The notes: generated by a model from the letters alone, not told the origin. Counted from the first letter of the stretch, positions 25,218 through 38,337 are shown. The stretch is 64,000 nt of DNA from Larus michahellis (GCF_964199755.1 NC_133897.1:135226125-135290124), one strand, 5' to 3'. Numbers and translations are program-made.

Positions 25218-28200
25218 TTATTATAGCTAACTGAAATTGCAAACAAAATTGCAGGTGAAATGATTTGTACGGTTAAAATATTTGGAACACACCCATTGAG
25301 AGTACTCTTTTAAGACTGACTAAGATGCATTATTCCTTTCCCTCCGAAAAGTTTCCTTCATTCCTTTTTGCCAGAACTGTTTTGTGCTATTAGGGTAAGA
25401 CAACATATTTCAGTTTGTGATAATGCCTTTCATTACTGAAAGTCCCTCTCAGTTAATGAAGAATATGAAATTTCCTTAAATAAAGCAAATTCTCTCTAGT
25501 TTTCTCTCTAGTGTATTGACACTGACTGTGATCCATCACTTTTGCATATTTTGAAAAACTGGTAAAGTCAAGGTGTAAAACATTTTTAAGGTGAAATTTT
25601 CTGATCCAAGACTCTCCTTTTCAAAGACTTCTGTTGAAATACAGGTTGAAGTTCTTCACATACTTTGGGATAGATCATATCATCCAAACTTCAGTATTCC
25701 TTTCCAGTCTTAAACATCTCTTGAGGGTGAAAGTCCATGAGAAACCAAAACCATTTGTTTTATATAGGTACAAATTAAGTTATAATTTCAGCTAGCCTTG
25801 GAGGTGTGCTAGAACATTTTGAGATCATGAATGGTGCCTATGGCTTTAGCATTCATTATGAGTACAAGACGAGCAAGTGGTGTCTCTCAGCAGGTCACAG
25901 CATCACTGATTCTTTAACTTCTGCATCACTAATTATCAGTTATTTTTTTCTGGAATTTCAGGAAATACTTGCTCTAATTTTTCTTTCAGAGGAGAAAAGA
26001 TTTTCTGTAAGACATAACAAGTGTATAAGAGCAGGGTCATTAAAGGGTTATGTCTGTTGTAATCAAGGAAATTCAAGGTGTAGCCCCAGGTACAAATGGA
26101 AGCTGTTGTTATATATGGGTTGAACTACTTCACTTATTTAATATGCCAACATAAATTTCAGCCTTCTTAGGTAGCCTAGATGTGCCCTTCCATGTTTCTT
26201 TATATCACTGTGTTCTTTAACATGTGCGGTGTTGGCTATTGAAAGCCCAGGGTTTTGCAGTCACTAGAAGTGTCTGATTTCAGGGACCAAAAATCCCAGC
26301 AGGAGGATGACTGAAATAAGAATGGCAGCTTTTCAGTGCTGAGAAAAAACTATTCCTGTATATAGCTTGTAAAAGACTTTGTAATCTTCCTAGATTAGGG
26401 TCATTATGCAGTATAAAATAGTTATTAGCAAATTAATAAAAAGAACACACACAGTAACCATGCAAACACAGAGGCCAAATGAAACCCCGGTGTAATCAGT
26501 GGAACTTAATTGATTTCATATGAGCTGTTCCTACCTCCACTTTAGTTGAACTTAGTCATTTATGTGAGTGCTTAAAATAATTTTGTGAAATCACTCTGAT
26601 TAGCACTATATCAAAATGTCTGATAAAACAATGGCTTTGTTTTACTAAATTAAAGGATTTGAACATCAGAATTAATTATATTTTATGAATTTGAACTTTG
26701 ATCAAGAAAGGAATGTCATTTTCTTACCAAAAGATCAGCATTGTTGTATACAGCTGGAAACAAGCATTCAGAAGGGCATCAAAGAATAATATTGTGCTCT
26801 GTCTCTTGTTAATACAGAATGTGGAATTCCAATTTGCATTTGCATCACTTGGCAAACCTGCTGTAAAAACAAACTCAACACCACCATTCCCCTTTTTTAA
26901 AATATTTTGTCTAGTTGTATTACCAGAGATCTTTGTCAGAGATCTTTGCTTGAGGTCAAAGAGGCCATTGTATTGCCTGTATTCATAAAAGTGTAAATAA
27001 TCTAACAGGACATAGAAGATTGACAGGAGTTGAAGGTGTCTCCTTTAGTCTTTGCCAGTTTTTTCCAAATTGAATGCAGATGTGTTCAGGGGAAAACTAC
27101 TGATGACAGGAGTGATCTCAAAATGAAGAAGTTAAAGAGTTACCCTTCCAGCAACAATATTTTTAATTCAGGTGATATAAATACCAGAAGTGCATCTCTC
27201 TTCAAATCTTTAAAGATTTCAAAGGAATAAGTGCTACAAAATTAGGTGTAACAAATCAACGATACAAAATACACCTTTGCCCAAGACCAAGATTTAAATT
27301 CAGGATCAATCTTGATAAAAACTTTGCCACCATTTCTATTCAGTGGTAGGAAGTGCCTTTTACCCATCCTGTCTGACTCATAAGGCACAGCTTCTCCAGA
27401 GTCCTTCCAGTCAGTGGCTCACTGACAACTAAAAAGCGTCATTTATCCTTCTTCTCTAATGAATGTCCACATCAAGATGCTGCAAACTTCCTAGGAGCCA
27501 GTGGGTCCCACATGCCTTGGCTAAAATGGAGCTAGTTCATTGCAGTTTTCCAAGCACATCGTGGGACTGAGCTTCATTTCTTCTATCAATTTTAATAAGA
27601 AACATAGAAACAGATGTGAAAGTTCTTTAATATGAAAGAACTCTTAGTTCGAATGCAGCATTACACGTTGCTTGATTTTTACACGGTGTACTTTCCACCT
27701 CTTTGTTGAAAGTAAGGGCTTTTACATATTGTTTAAAAAAACATTTTGTGAACCACATTTGGTCCATGGGCTGCATGTTTCAGTTTATATAGAAAATATG
27801 AAACAAATGAAAAAAGTTGATTTACCCAGGATCCAAAGTGATTGGGGTTTCTGCACCAAAAACGTCAACACTAAGGAACAAATTCATGTAAAGCAAAAAT
27901 TCCAGAGGTAACCAACATCAAACTTATGTCTGATGCTAATGGCTTTCTCTTTCTCTCCATATCGTTAGGGTTGGACTTGCTTGAAACGCTTATAACGGCA
28001 TTTCTTAAGAGAAGACAACATATAACCATAAGCAGGAAAAGGAGAGTATGAGACTCATGTTTCTCCAGATGTAAATCCGATACCTTGCTGAACATTGTTA
28101 TATTTTTCACTTTACAATGACTGTTGAACCATAGCGAAGCAGATGAAACGAATGGGGAAAAGTGCATAGAGCCTAAGCTGCAGACAGCTATCCTTCACAC

Positions 28201-30157
28201 GTCTACAAAGGGGGATTCCTCATCTGAAAGGCCTGTGATTGTTTATCTTATCCTTATGCGTGAATGACTGAATGACAATATCACCTCAGAAGTGGACAAA
28301 AAAATCAAAAAACTTTTTGATTATTAATCATTCCGTAGAAGGAGGAATAATGAAGAAAAACTACCTGATTTTCTTCAGAGTGAAGAAAAATTACCCTATT
28401 TACATGAATCTCTTCTTTATCACAGGGAATAGGGTATTCTGTAAAATATGTGTTCACATTTCTCACCATCTCTGTTGCATGCACAGCAGGCTAAATTATA
28501 GACACAGGACTCAAACAAAACCTGCAGTGTTGCTTTTTCCTCTATAAAAAAGTCTTTTAGATGGCAACTTCACTGAATATAATTGTAGCTGGATAAACAG
28601 TCTATATTTTCGCATTGATAACTAGTAAAATGGGAGTGGTGTTTCAAATTTGGAGTGGTTCAAATGAACGAGTTTTAATGTCACTTGACTACTTTGCCTA
28701 TGGACAAAGCTAAACTATACCACATTGTGAGCAAATAATTTCACTCAGTCTAAAACATAGCACTAAAAGAATAGCATAGCAGACTCTTCAAAGGTTTTGG
28801 GAACCAAAACATGAAATCATGTTAGAAATCAGAGTAACTTGACCTAAGTACAAAGAGAGTTAACAAGTTCTTCCTAAAATGGGAAGAAGCCTTCTGTAGA
28901 TAGAAGATTCTTTCCCCTGGGTTCTAGTGTCATATATCATAGGGTTGAGATGAAGTTCAAAGTCGGACAAAGTCAATATCTTTGACCTTCTTTAGCAAAA
29001 CAAACAGTAATGGTGAGTGTCAGTAAAAGCTCAATAGCCATGAATGTTTTTCTTAAAGGGTAGAGCAGAGTCATGGACCCAGCTCTCCCTTCCTTTCTGA
29101 GGGTGAGCTTGTTCCACTGCTGGAAGGCTCCATCTTAAGTCAGCTCAGAAATTGAAGGATGTTAGCGTATAAGTGTGGTGAAGGCAGCTCCATGGACATG
29201 GAAGGTGAAGAAGGATTTGGATCACAAAATCCTGTAGTTACTGAACACATAAGCCAAGTTCTGGCCTTATGATCATATGTCATGAAGGACACGAATCTTC
29301 CAAGAAGCTATCATTCCACACTGATTCCCAGTCTACCTTTTCTTTATCATGTACTTAAACAAATATTTATTCATTGTGAAGTTTTTTCCAAATTTGTACA
29401 AAGGTTGAACTTTGACATTTTTTTAGAATTTCTTCTATGGCATCTGTTGTTTTGGCTTTTCACTTGCTAAGTTTAATCAGTTTTACTTGCCTTTAACCAC
29501 ACTTTTTGCTCCCTATCTTCCTGACCTTTTTTCTTATAAACCTGTCAGTTAGCTCTTCTGAAACAATTATAAGCCTTGTCTTTCTAAGATTTTGATATAC
29601 CTTTACATTTAGTAAAGAATGACTAAATTTTACCTGTGTATGAGGATTTGGAATTTTTTTCAAACTTTTTTTTTTAATTTCATACGTGGCAGTGATATGT
29701 GCCTGTGTATCTCACTTCTAATGAATAACGGCTTCATCAAAGGGTTGTTCCAATCTCAGGAGGTAACTATCTGTGCAATAATTCTTGACTGTTGCAGAAT
29801 AGATGACATTGGCTACTGCTGCATTCAATTCTGTCCAGTATTGCAAATGTCATTTTCACGTTTAGAGCATTTCTAATCTTATTTCTTTACAGCTGCAGTG
29901 AAGACTTCTCCAAAATAAAACCTCTATTCAAAAGCAGGACACAGTTTAGAACCATACTTGCTTCAATAGTATATGCAGTCTGTTGTTTCTTGAAAAGAAG
30001 AGTTGCTTCCTGACTAATTTTGGTTTTGTCTTACCGTCTCTTTGAAGCTTTGACTTGATGCTGGATATTCCTGTGGGGTTATGCTTTGCAAGTCCAGTCT
30101 ACAGCAGTATGGTCCTGCTTTTCTTTCAAGAAATTAATCTGGCGTTTCTCTGCAGTC
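25218..30157. other. Intergenic, no gene seen
   Basis: AT-rich sequence. Open frames of up to about 105 codons (25806-26123, 26698-26988, 27871-28167) have no recognised domain, no matching splice context and no family likeness. No repeat could be named with confidence. Confidence 0.45.
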
Positions 30158-31320
30158 AGAGAATAACTGAGGTTGGAAAGCAGGGTCAGCTCTGAGCTCA
30201 GACTACATTGCTTAGGGCTTTGCCCAGTTGGGTCTTTAAAAGTCCCCAAGAACAGGGATTATGCAAACTTCCTGGGCAACCTGTTCTGTTTCTGGACATG
30301 ACGGAAAAGCTTCTTAACATATTCTGACTGAACCTCTTGTTTCAATTTATATCCATTTCTCTTGTTCTTCTGCTGTGCACCACTGTGAAGATACTGGCTC
30401 CATCTGCTCTGTTACCTCCTCACAGATTCTGCCAGACTGCTGTCAGGTCTCCCCCAAAGCCATCTCTCCTCCAGGCTGAACAAGGCCTACTCTTAGCCTC
30501 TTCTGAGGGAAAATGCTGCATCCTTGATCATCTTGGTGGCCCTCTGCTGAAGTCAGTCCAGCCTATTGGTGTCTTTCTTGTATTGGGTGGGGGGTGTGTG
30601 TGGAAACTGGATGCACTACAGTATGTTGGATGCTGTCTAAAAACTGCCAAGTAAAAGAGAATAATTGCTTCTTTTAATACATCCCAGGAAGCTGTCAGCC
30701 TTTGATGCAAGGACACACTGCTGGCTCATGTTCATTTTGACTACCAAAACCCCAGGTCCTTCTCCACAGAGCTGCTCCCTGACGGTATCCCAGCAGGCCC
30801 AGCTTGTATCAAGGGTTTCTTCCCAGCTGAAGGAACTGGCAATTGTCCTTGCTGAGTTCCTGTTGGCACATTCCTCCAGCCTATCATTTTTCCAATGTTC
30901 TCCACCTTCTCCACTTCCAATCAGCCAAATGTAGTTGGGCTTCCCCTCCTGTGCAGTTGGGGTTCAGCCTCTCATCTCTGCTGGGTCTCTGTCATCTTCC
31001 CAGATGCTGTGCAGTCTGTTCGTTGTCCCACATCTCCTTAATGTGGTGACCTGACTCCTCAATGAGCGCGTGGCTCCTGCAAGCAAGGACAGTCTCCCAC
31101 CATGTCAGCCTGTAGGCTAGGATGTGGATGGCCACATCCTCCCTCCAGAACTCTGCCTTGGTCAAGGCTTCTGTTGTACCAGAGGCAGCTGCTCCAGATA
31201 GGGCTGGGGACAGCACCCTATAGCTGTTACCAGTGCCATATTCTCTTCAGTTACCAGCCTCCCTATGCTCACCCAGCTGCACAAACTGCTGTTCTAGGAG
31301 CTGCAGTCAGGGCCTGACAG
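30158..31320 (-). mobile_element. Old CR1 LINE, antisense, internally deleted
   Basis: From left to right the plus strand gives the reverse complement of a CR1 3' end (GAGGTTGGAAAG at 30169). The central ORF2 tail follows (CTCCAGGCTGAACAAGGCC near 30470). Next comes the block complementary to the post-catalytic region (CACACTGCTGGCTCATGTTC at 30714, then CCCCAGGTCCTTCTCC near 30750), ending around 30905. The following 400 bases are GC-richer. Their minus strand carries CAGCTGGGTGAGCATAGGGA near 31259-31278, resembling the heptad-rich CR1 ORF1/5' region, so the middle of ORF2 is probably deleted. The part before 30905 is secure as CR1 in type; the part after it is tentative. Confidence 0.7.
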
Positions 31321-34140
31321 TTATGTGGGTCTCTTCCTAGCACTAGTTGAATGGCTGCTTGACACTCCTGAAGACAAAAGATGTGTGCACCTTTTGGCCA
31401 CAAAGAGCTGACTGAAGTATTTAGAAGCTGCTAGATTTGGTAGAAGAAAAAGTGTGGGGTAGCTACCTTTTCCCAGTAACTTCACTCAATCCAAAGTTCC
31501 TAGAAGACTTTGTAAAAGTCCCCAAAGATATTAGAAGAAGGTATCAGAAGATCCAGAAGAGCCTGGAAACTACTCTGCAAACTATTGTGTCTGTTAACTT
31601 CAGTTTTGCATATTTTAGTGGTTATCATTTACATTAAAGTCACATTCTCCTAGCAGTCTCATTCTCCATTTTGGGTCTCTGATTCTTATGACAATTTAGT
31701 CTTGAATTAGGGATTCCATAAAACCTCAAAATTACATGTTTAACTCAACAGTCTCAAATCTGTTATAAATGTTTGAAATGTTTCATCCTCTCTTTGAGTT
31801 TTCATAGGAAACTGATATCTTTCAAAACGCTCTTTCTCTCTGGGAGTTCTGTTTTCCTAAAATATCTGTAGAATGGTCTGATAACTGCCTTATGCCATTT
31901 TACTTTTCTGGAATAATAAATCCTCCTCATATCTTTGGCCCAACAGTATATATCTGTATCTATATCTATATCTATATCTATATCTATATCTATATCTATA
32001 TCTATAAAAATGCCTTCTGCTTACCTTTTTTTTTTATTTTTAAATTGCATTTCTGGGGAATTTTCAATGCATTGAAATGTTTAGTTTATTAGCTATTACG
32101 CATTTAATGACTCACGATTCATCTTGCATGTTTTGAGAAATGGTTCTTCCTTGATGTCCTCAGATGGTGGTCTGTGGGAAACTAGTGTCAGAATGTCTTG
32201 TAATGCTGAACAAGTTAGCAACATAAAAATAAAAAGCTTGTGAAGGTGAGAGAGAGAGATCTAAGCAGATCCTCTATCACACACACACACAAAAGGTTAA
32301 AAATTGCAATACTCACACACTACTACATTCTACTCCAGACCTTAAAAGTTTATCTGTTTCATACAAATAGATGAGATGGTAGAAAAAAGACAGGAAAGCA
32401 TTTAGAGATACATATTTAGACACTTGCCTGAAGTTGTAAGCAGTAAACTACATTGCCCAGAGTCATAAAGAAGGTCAGCAACTCATCCAGAAATTGATGT
32501 TACTTTTTCTGCTTCCAATACAGTGAACTGGTCAACCTTATTGCCTTCAGAGTAAATATTTAGAAACTTCTTCAGGTTTAAATTTAATTTCCTTAAGCAA
32601 AGTTCATTTGGGCACATGCAGGTCAAATATCATTTAGAAGGTTCTTTTACTTACAGAAGTGCATATGAAGGAAAATGAATCCTCTAAAGGTCAGTAAAAA
32701 TACTGCAGAATATACACACCCATTCTTCAAAAGTGGTGCCAAGTTGCTACATATCTTTCTATTAAAAAAAGAAATATTAAAAGTTTTGAAAATGACACAA
32801 TGTTAGAATCAGGACCTGGTTTGCAGTTGAAAGATGTTGAACACCCCCCTAAATATTATTCTTTTTGACTTCAGTATTCTTCAAAGTTCTAAAAAGGATG
32901 CTTCAATCCAGCAGGAAGGAAACATGAACTTCTGCACTTGGAATGAGAAATGTTGCCTTTTTTAGTAGTGGTATACACTGGATTTTTCAACTGCATTTTC
33001 AATTATAAAGATGCTTAAAGCACCATATAAAGGGACTACATTATCAAAGAGCTATGAGAGAACACAAAAAAATGTTTAGGTTTGGTCATGACGAGCCCAC
33101 AAGACAAGCCCTGCAGACACTACGCTGACGGTTAGGGAGATTTTGTTTTATAATTTATCTGTCCAAAGAAGTTAAGCACTGATGCATTCATCTATTTTCA
33201 TTATGCTGGTTATGATAAGATTCCTAAAAGAACACCATAGCAATGCCCAGAGTAGTGAAATGTGACACAATAACCAAAAGAAAGTCTGGAAAATGTGTGC
33301 TTAATGTGACAAGTACACTTAACCTCGTAAATTCTTAACCCTTCTGCTTCTCTTCTCCACGGCCAGCGGTTTCTCCTGATATATTAGTGGGAAGAATACT
33401 GATTTTATCAGTGCCTCAAAGTGTGCTAATTACCTCATTTCTAAGAAATGTTATATTATGCCTGGCACAGCTCTTTAGCATCCACTTTATTCAGCAGTAA
33501 TTTCTTGGCAAAGTAGAGTTCTTGCTACATGTAATTAGCATTTCCTCCCATTATAAATAATTGTTCCTCATTTTCTTCTAATTCTTTTCTAGGCCGTTGA
33601 TACACTTCCAGTAACAATAGATAAACCTGAGCAAATTGTTTCATGGGCCTTACATATGCCAATTTTTTTGCTGTTGCCGCCCAATCCTGTGCCATTGGCT
33701 CCACAGTATATTAAGAATATTAATACTTGTGCTTGATGGAAGTTATATTTTAAACTTGTTTGGAAATTCAGGAGAAATGTTTAATACTGAGAATATGGTT
33801 TTCCATATTATACTTGTTCTATCTTCTTTGTCTAAAGCTTTGATTTCTGGGTGGAATTTGGATCTACTATGAGTTGGTATACTGGATAGGATTCAGTTCA
33901 AGATGAGGACACCAAAATTAGTGTCTATATATAAGCAGAGTGCTTAAGCCCCCAGTGTAGTCAACAAAGATATGGTCAATACAGTCACTGATGTTAAAAG
34001 AGTTATTCAAGCAACCTGCCAGGGTGGGCGTCTCACGCAACTTGAGATGTCCTCATCTGGCCACCTTTTGTACTTCAAAAAGACACAGATCTTCTTAAGT
34101 CCCATATCATATCTGTGAAGCAGACACCTCAAATGCCTGG
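31321..34140. other. Intergenic with simple repeats
   Basis: No gene seen. It holds the TATATC microsatellite at 31949 and a short (AC)n tract at 32278-32291. A weak patch near 32410-32500 could be a MIR-like relic but is too diverged to call. Confidence 0.45.
31949..32006. repeat. (TATATC)n hexanucleotide microsatellite
   Basis: About nine near-perfect copies of a TATATC/CTATAT unit, starting after CAACAGTATA and ending at CTATAAAAAT. A YIYIYIY frame across it is purely repeat-derived. Confidence 0.95.
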
Positions 34141-34382
34141 ACATAGAATCATCTAGGTCAGAAGGGGCCTTTAAGATCATAGAGTCCAACCAGTAACCTA
34201 ACACTACCAAAACCACCACTAAAAGATGTCCCCAGGCACCACATCTACCCATCTTTTAAATACCGCCAGGGACAGTGATTCAATCACTTCCCTGGGCAGC
34301 CTGTTACAATGTTTGATAACCCTTTCTGTGAAGAAAATTTTTCTAATATCCATCCTAAACCTCCCCTGGTTCAACTTGCATC
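34141..34382 (-). mobile_element. CR1 LINE 3' fragment
   Basis: The plus strand begins CATAGAATCATCTAGGTCAG. It continues through GGGGCCTTTAAGATCATAGA, TCCAACC, the TTCCCTGGGCAGCCTGTTAC block near 34288 and the CTTTCTGTGAAGAAAATTTT block. This is the antisense 3' end of a CR1 copy with its terminal repeat retained. It breaks off after CCCCTGGTTCAACTTGCA. Confidence 0.9.
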
Positions 34383-37000
34383 TTAAATGAAACTAGAAGT
34401 CTACGCCTGGGCTACATAAAATCTACCTTGGTGAGCTGAAGTCGTTTCTAGGCTCCACTGTTCCTCAGCTGCCATTATTTTTTCAGGAGCTTAGATAGCT
34501 CTTTGGACACCTATAGTTAGTTGTTACGATCTTAAACTGAAAACTACTGCTATAGTCCTGATTGGCTTGTGATTTGAGACTTCACTTATGACACTGCTGT
34601 AGCTGATGACATTTCCGCCGCCATACTGCCAGAAGGAAGTAGATAACGCCAAAGCATTCTTGAGTGAGGAATTTATGCTTCCTATTCTCACTTCACCTGT
34701 GCTAAAAATCCCTTCTTTAAAGGCCTCCTTTCTTTTTTTTCTTTTTTTTCTTTTTTCTTTTTCCTTGAGATACAGTAGGAAACTTCTTTTCCACGATGAC
34801 CCAGAGGTAAAGTAGATCTGTAGTCTAGGACTTGGCAGAGCTCAGGTCAAAGTACCGCTCTCCACATGATTCTTGAGTAACTATAGGCATGCTACTTAGC
34901 TTCTCAATGCTTCATTGTCTCTTATGATGGACATCAGTCTGATGAATTATCAAAAATACAAGGCATAAACTTGAACGTATGAGACTTCTTGATCTTTACT
35001 GTGCCTGGAGATACGGAACAGGGAAAAACAGGCACTTTGGGTTTTAATTCTATGAATGAATTGTCTGGCATTAAATTTATAATATCAAAAGTATCTGGAA
35101 TCCCAGGCAGGTATTTCTAAGGTAGTTAGGAAAAAAGAAAGTTATACTAAATGTTTCAAGTTTAATTGTGTAATGTTAGCAACCAGCATAACATTAATTT
35201 GGTGCAAAAACGCTCTTCTTAAATTATGACAGTTTGGCTTTTATACAGTCATAATTAATTTACTAAAATAAATGTCAGTCAAAATGATAAAGTTCATGCT
35301 ACTTTGTTGAGTAATGGATGATTAGAAGATCAGAATTTTTATTTTTAATCCAAGGAATACACTGCAGAAGAACTAAGAGTGTTGTGAATCATCACTTTTA
35401 TTGTGCAATGAAGACAAAGACGGTACATTTAATAAACTTATATCCTACTTATATCCTGTTCTCTTTGTCCCATGCCTCTGTACAGCCTACCTCCCAGATA
35501 AAATATAGATTTTATGCTAATAAGTTGTATTGCCATTTCTGCTTTTTTCTTATGTGTGAACACTGTTTCTGTGAAAAAGTAGGCCTTTTCTAGTCAAACC
35601 TTAAAATATAGTCCATTTCCCAGGACAGAGAGAGTCTTTCAGAAGATAAACTGAGTTATTTTTCTTTCTTCATTTCTTCTACATTCTTTCTCCTTCTTGA
35701 TTGTATAACTTTCTTCATTGGTAACATTTGCCGACATTAAGTACAAGAATTATTGCCTTTTTTTTTTTTCAGGCTGCTCAGTAACCGTGTTGTGGCTGCC
35801 CCGGCTGGCACATTCTGTTCTTAATTAGGTTTACAGATATTTTGACTCATTCCATGGTCTCACTAATGTCTCTCTCTGGCCTGTAATCGTCTTTTGTCAC
35901 TGGTCTGATTGTTCTCTCTTTGTCAGAATTTTCTGAGTGGGCTGAAGAGTCAGGAAATAGTTCTTTTTGTGCATATTGCAGATGGTTCCATCCACTTTTC
36001 ATTTTTCTCCTTACAAGCTTGCAGACATCTTTGATGCTTCTTTTCTTCGTTCTTCCTCATTTTATCCATTCCTCTTCTTGGCACGGACCTTCATGAGGAC
36101 TTTAGTGTGGCTTCCTTAGTCTTTCTTGCTATTTTTCACTGCATGTCAGGTCATTGACTCATTTCTTTCAGAAGAAAACTGAATGCACACAGGCAGGTGA
36201 TTGTGTAAAGTACCTTAATTGTCAAGCTTGAGAGTTACTATTGCTCTTTCACTATTTGCCACTGCTTTTTTTTTTGAGAACTTATCAGTGCAAGAGGCTG
36301 GGTCAAGGCACTCTCGTGCCGTAAGATCTTTCATGTTGACAATATACTTTTTGCTATTGTACATGTTAGTATTGCTCATAACCTTTTTTGCTACAGTTAG
36401 ATGAGTAGTTACACTGACTGCCTGTTAGGCATGGAAACAAATAATTAGGCAATAACCACAAGCAATGGAAATAAAAGTAATCTCATAAACTGGCCTGTTC
36501 TTAGGCAAGTACTGCTCAATTTTATAGCTGTGAATGTAATGGCTATTTTACAATAGCTGTAGAGCTCTACGTCATAACAGCCTCCAAGTACTGCCACAGG
36601 TTGAGTATGAGGAAATAATTACAGCAATCTAAAATGTGACTAACTAGTAAAATCTACCCTCTGAACTTCCTGAGATGTTAAGCTGGTGTCTTCCCTTTGA
36701 TAACTTATTGCAGCTCAGATGAAATCAAAGGACCTGCGGCAATTCAAAGGAGCTGAGAATTCTTCCCGTTGTATTCAAACAATGGGAGGGCAGTTCTTGA
36801 CATTAACATAAACAAATATGCGCTTCATTTCAGAAGAAAGAAAATTGGATTAAACGAATCATCCAACATCTAGTCCTGCAAAGGCAAATGATGTGTTAAA
36901 GTTTCATGTATAGTCACGTAAAGGAATACCTGCAGCTGCATTGTAAGCGGCAGTTTTGGACAGGCTGGATGTACGTATAGTAATATAACTAGTGATGATA
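34383..37000. other. Intergenic, no gene seen; candidate regulatory patch at 36.69-36.75 kb
   Basis: Contains the antisense MIR-like relic at 34.82 kb, a T-rich low-complexity run near 34730-34765 and a cluster of three TCF/LEF-like sites near 36695-36749. No coding segment could be supported. Confidence 0.45.
34823..34932 (-). mobile_element. MIR/CORE-SINE-like relic, antisense
   Basis: The block includes GGACTTGGCAGAGCTCAGGT, a diverged GATTCTTGAGTAACTATAGGCATGC, then CTACTTAGCTTCTCAATGCTTCATTGTCTC. It follows the order of an antisense MIR consensus ('tgacctTGGGCAAGTCACTTAgCCTCTCTGTGCCTCAGTTT'). It is strongly diverged, as expected for a repeat predating birds. A related LINE2-type tail is the main alternative. 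Confidence 0.5.
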
Positions 37001-37222
37001 CTTTATACTTACTTAACACCTTTCAACACAAAGTACATTACCAAACACCAGTTATTTGAGCCTTACAACATGTCTGTAAAAGACTATTATACCATTGTAG
37101 AGATTGCACACAGAGATTAAATGGCTTGGGTTAGGCCACACAGCGAGTGAGTAGCAGAGCCAAAAGGAGAGCGTGAGTGTTGGCTGCCAGCCCCGTGCTC
37201 TAACTACTGGACTTCGCTTCCT
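37001..37222 (+). mobile_element. MIR/L2-type ancient SINE or LINE tail
   Basis: The order matches a MIR-like element: CTTTATACTTACTTAACACC, then TTGAGCCTTACAACATGTCT, GAGATTAAATGGCTTGGGTT and GGCCACACAGCGAGTGAGTA. It then continues with GCAGAGCC and CCCGTGCTCTAACTACTGGA. The last two blocks are the shared 3' region of MIR and LINE2. Its good preservation for so old a repeat, 1.1-1.3 kb upstream of the PI15 promoter, is notable. Confidence 0.65.
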
Positions 37223-37639
37223 TAATACTTAATTCCCTTATTGCTTCCCTAATAGAGCTACTGAAACTTTTGAGCCCTCGATAAGTTTTGGTGTAACAAC
37301 AAACCGTTTGTGTTTCTCTCTCCTCTGTCCTTTATGACGTCGCAAAACATTGCAATTCCATTTTTAAGCACCTCATTTTACGGGTTGCCCCAGGTCGCTT
37401 AGCCCTGGTGGGGGATCAGCCTGACATTGTGTTGCTCCCATCCCCTGTCCCCAGTACACAATTGCTGGCCGCGGCTGCTTCTCTCTGCGAGCTTTCGTCA
37501 TGGCCTCAGTGCTGTGCCCTCAGCTCTGCTGTGTGAGTGGCTGGACCATTCTGTGCCTAAATAATTCCAGCTATATGCTAGTTAATGTGAAACAGATGTC
37601 TCCCAGGCACTGGCGAGAGCTTTAGGTCCTGCTGCTCCG

Positions 37640-38045
37640 GTAGTTTCTCACGGGCGGACGTTCAGGTAACTGCTACGGGTCAGCCACAACCTGCCCAGAG
37701 TTCTGTCCCGCGTCTGTCTGTGCCTCTGAGGGGGAGCGGGCGGGAGAGGAGGACGGAGGGGGAGCGGGCAGGCGGGGAGGAGCGGCGCCCCGAGCATCCG
37801 CCGTGCTCGGCGAGGGATGGAGCGGCGGCCGCCTCCCGCCTGCTTCCCCCGCGCTGCCAGCCACGGACACGGCGGGGCACCGGGGCCGCCTGCCCCGCGG
37901 GACGGGGTCGGGGGGGACGGCGTGGCAGAGGTTCCGTTTCCTGTGACTGGGGGCAACAGCGCTTTGCAAACTCTCTTCGTGCTGCTCCTTTGGGGGCTCC
38001 GAGAGCTGCGTGAAATAACGTCGGCCAAGCCAGCACGATGCGCGT
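37640..38045. promoter_or_regulatory. GC-rich CpG island upstream of PI15
   Basis: An abrupt rise in GC and CpG content in an otherwise AT-rich window. It has repeated Sp1-like GGGCGGG/GGGGAGCGGGC motifs around 37730-37790 and runs of CGGCGG and GGGACGGGG. The long overlapping open frames on both strands here follow from high GC and lack any protein family signature. The island lies about 300-700 bases upstream of the TATA box at 38330. It is the probable proximal regulatory region of PI15, and could also start a divergent transcript. Confidence 0.7.
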
Positions 38046-38329
38046 GAAATGAGGGGGGAAAAAAACCAAACAACAAACCCACAAAACAATCACGGAGGGG
38101 AAAAAAAAAAAAAAAAAGGTAGGAAGTACCGAAAAAAAAAAAGAGAGTCTTGCATGTTGCCTCTTTGTACTATAGAAACTGGGGGTGTGACTGAATATCC
38201 AAACCACCTACAGTCCGGGGATGCCGCCCAATCGCTGCCTGTGTGCTCTGCAGAGCTCCTCCCCTCGCCTTTTGGCTAAGCAGAGACCTTTAGAGAAGCT
38301 GCCTGCTCTGGCTCATACAGGCTGCAACA

Positions 38330-38337
38330 TATAAAAG
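38330..38337 (+). promoter_or_regulatory. TATA box (TATAAAAG), probable PI15 core promoter
   Basis: A canonical TATAAAAG in the context CAACATATAAAAGCTGTT, placing initiation near 38360. A second TATA-like tract (TATATATA-type, 38452-38459) lies inside the inferred first exon and could serve as an alternative. The assignment rests on position between the CpG island and the first splice donor; no transcript data were available. Confidence 0.6.

Noticed and set aside
32410..32510. Weak MIR-like stretch (CATTGCCCAGAGTCATAAAG)
   Set aside because: Only one short block resembles the SINE core; too diverged and too short to annotate.
37648..38207. Long overlapping open frames on both strands (up to 175 codons) in the GC-rich island
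   Set aside because: All frames are open because the sequence is GC-rich; the translations are Pro/Arg/Ala-rich without domain signatures, and the region sits where a promoter is expected.
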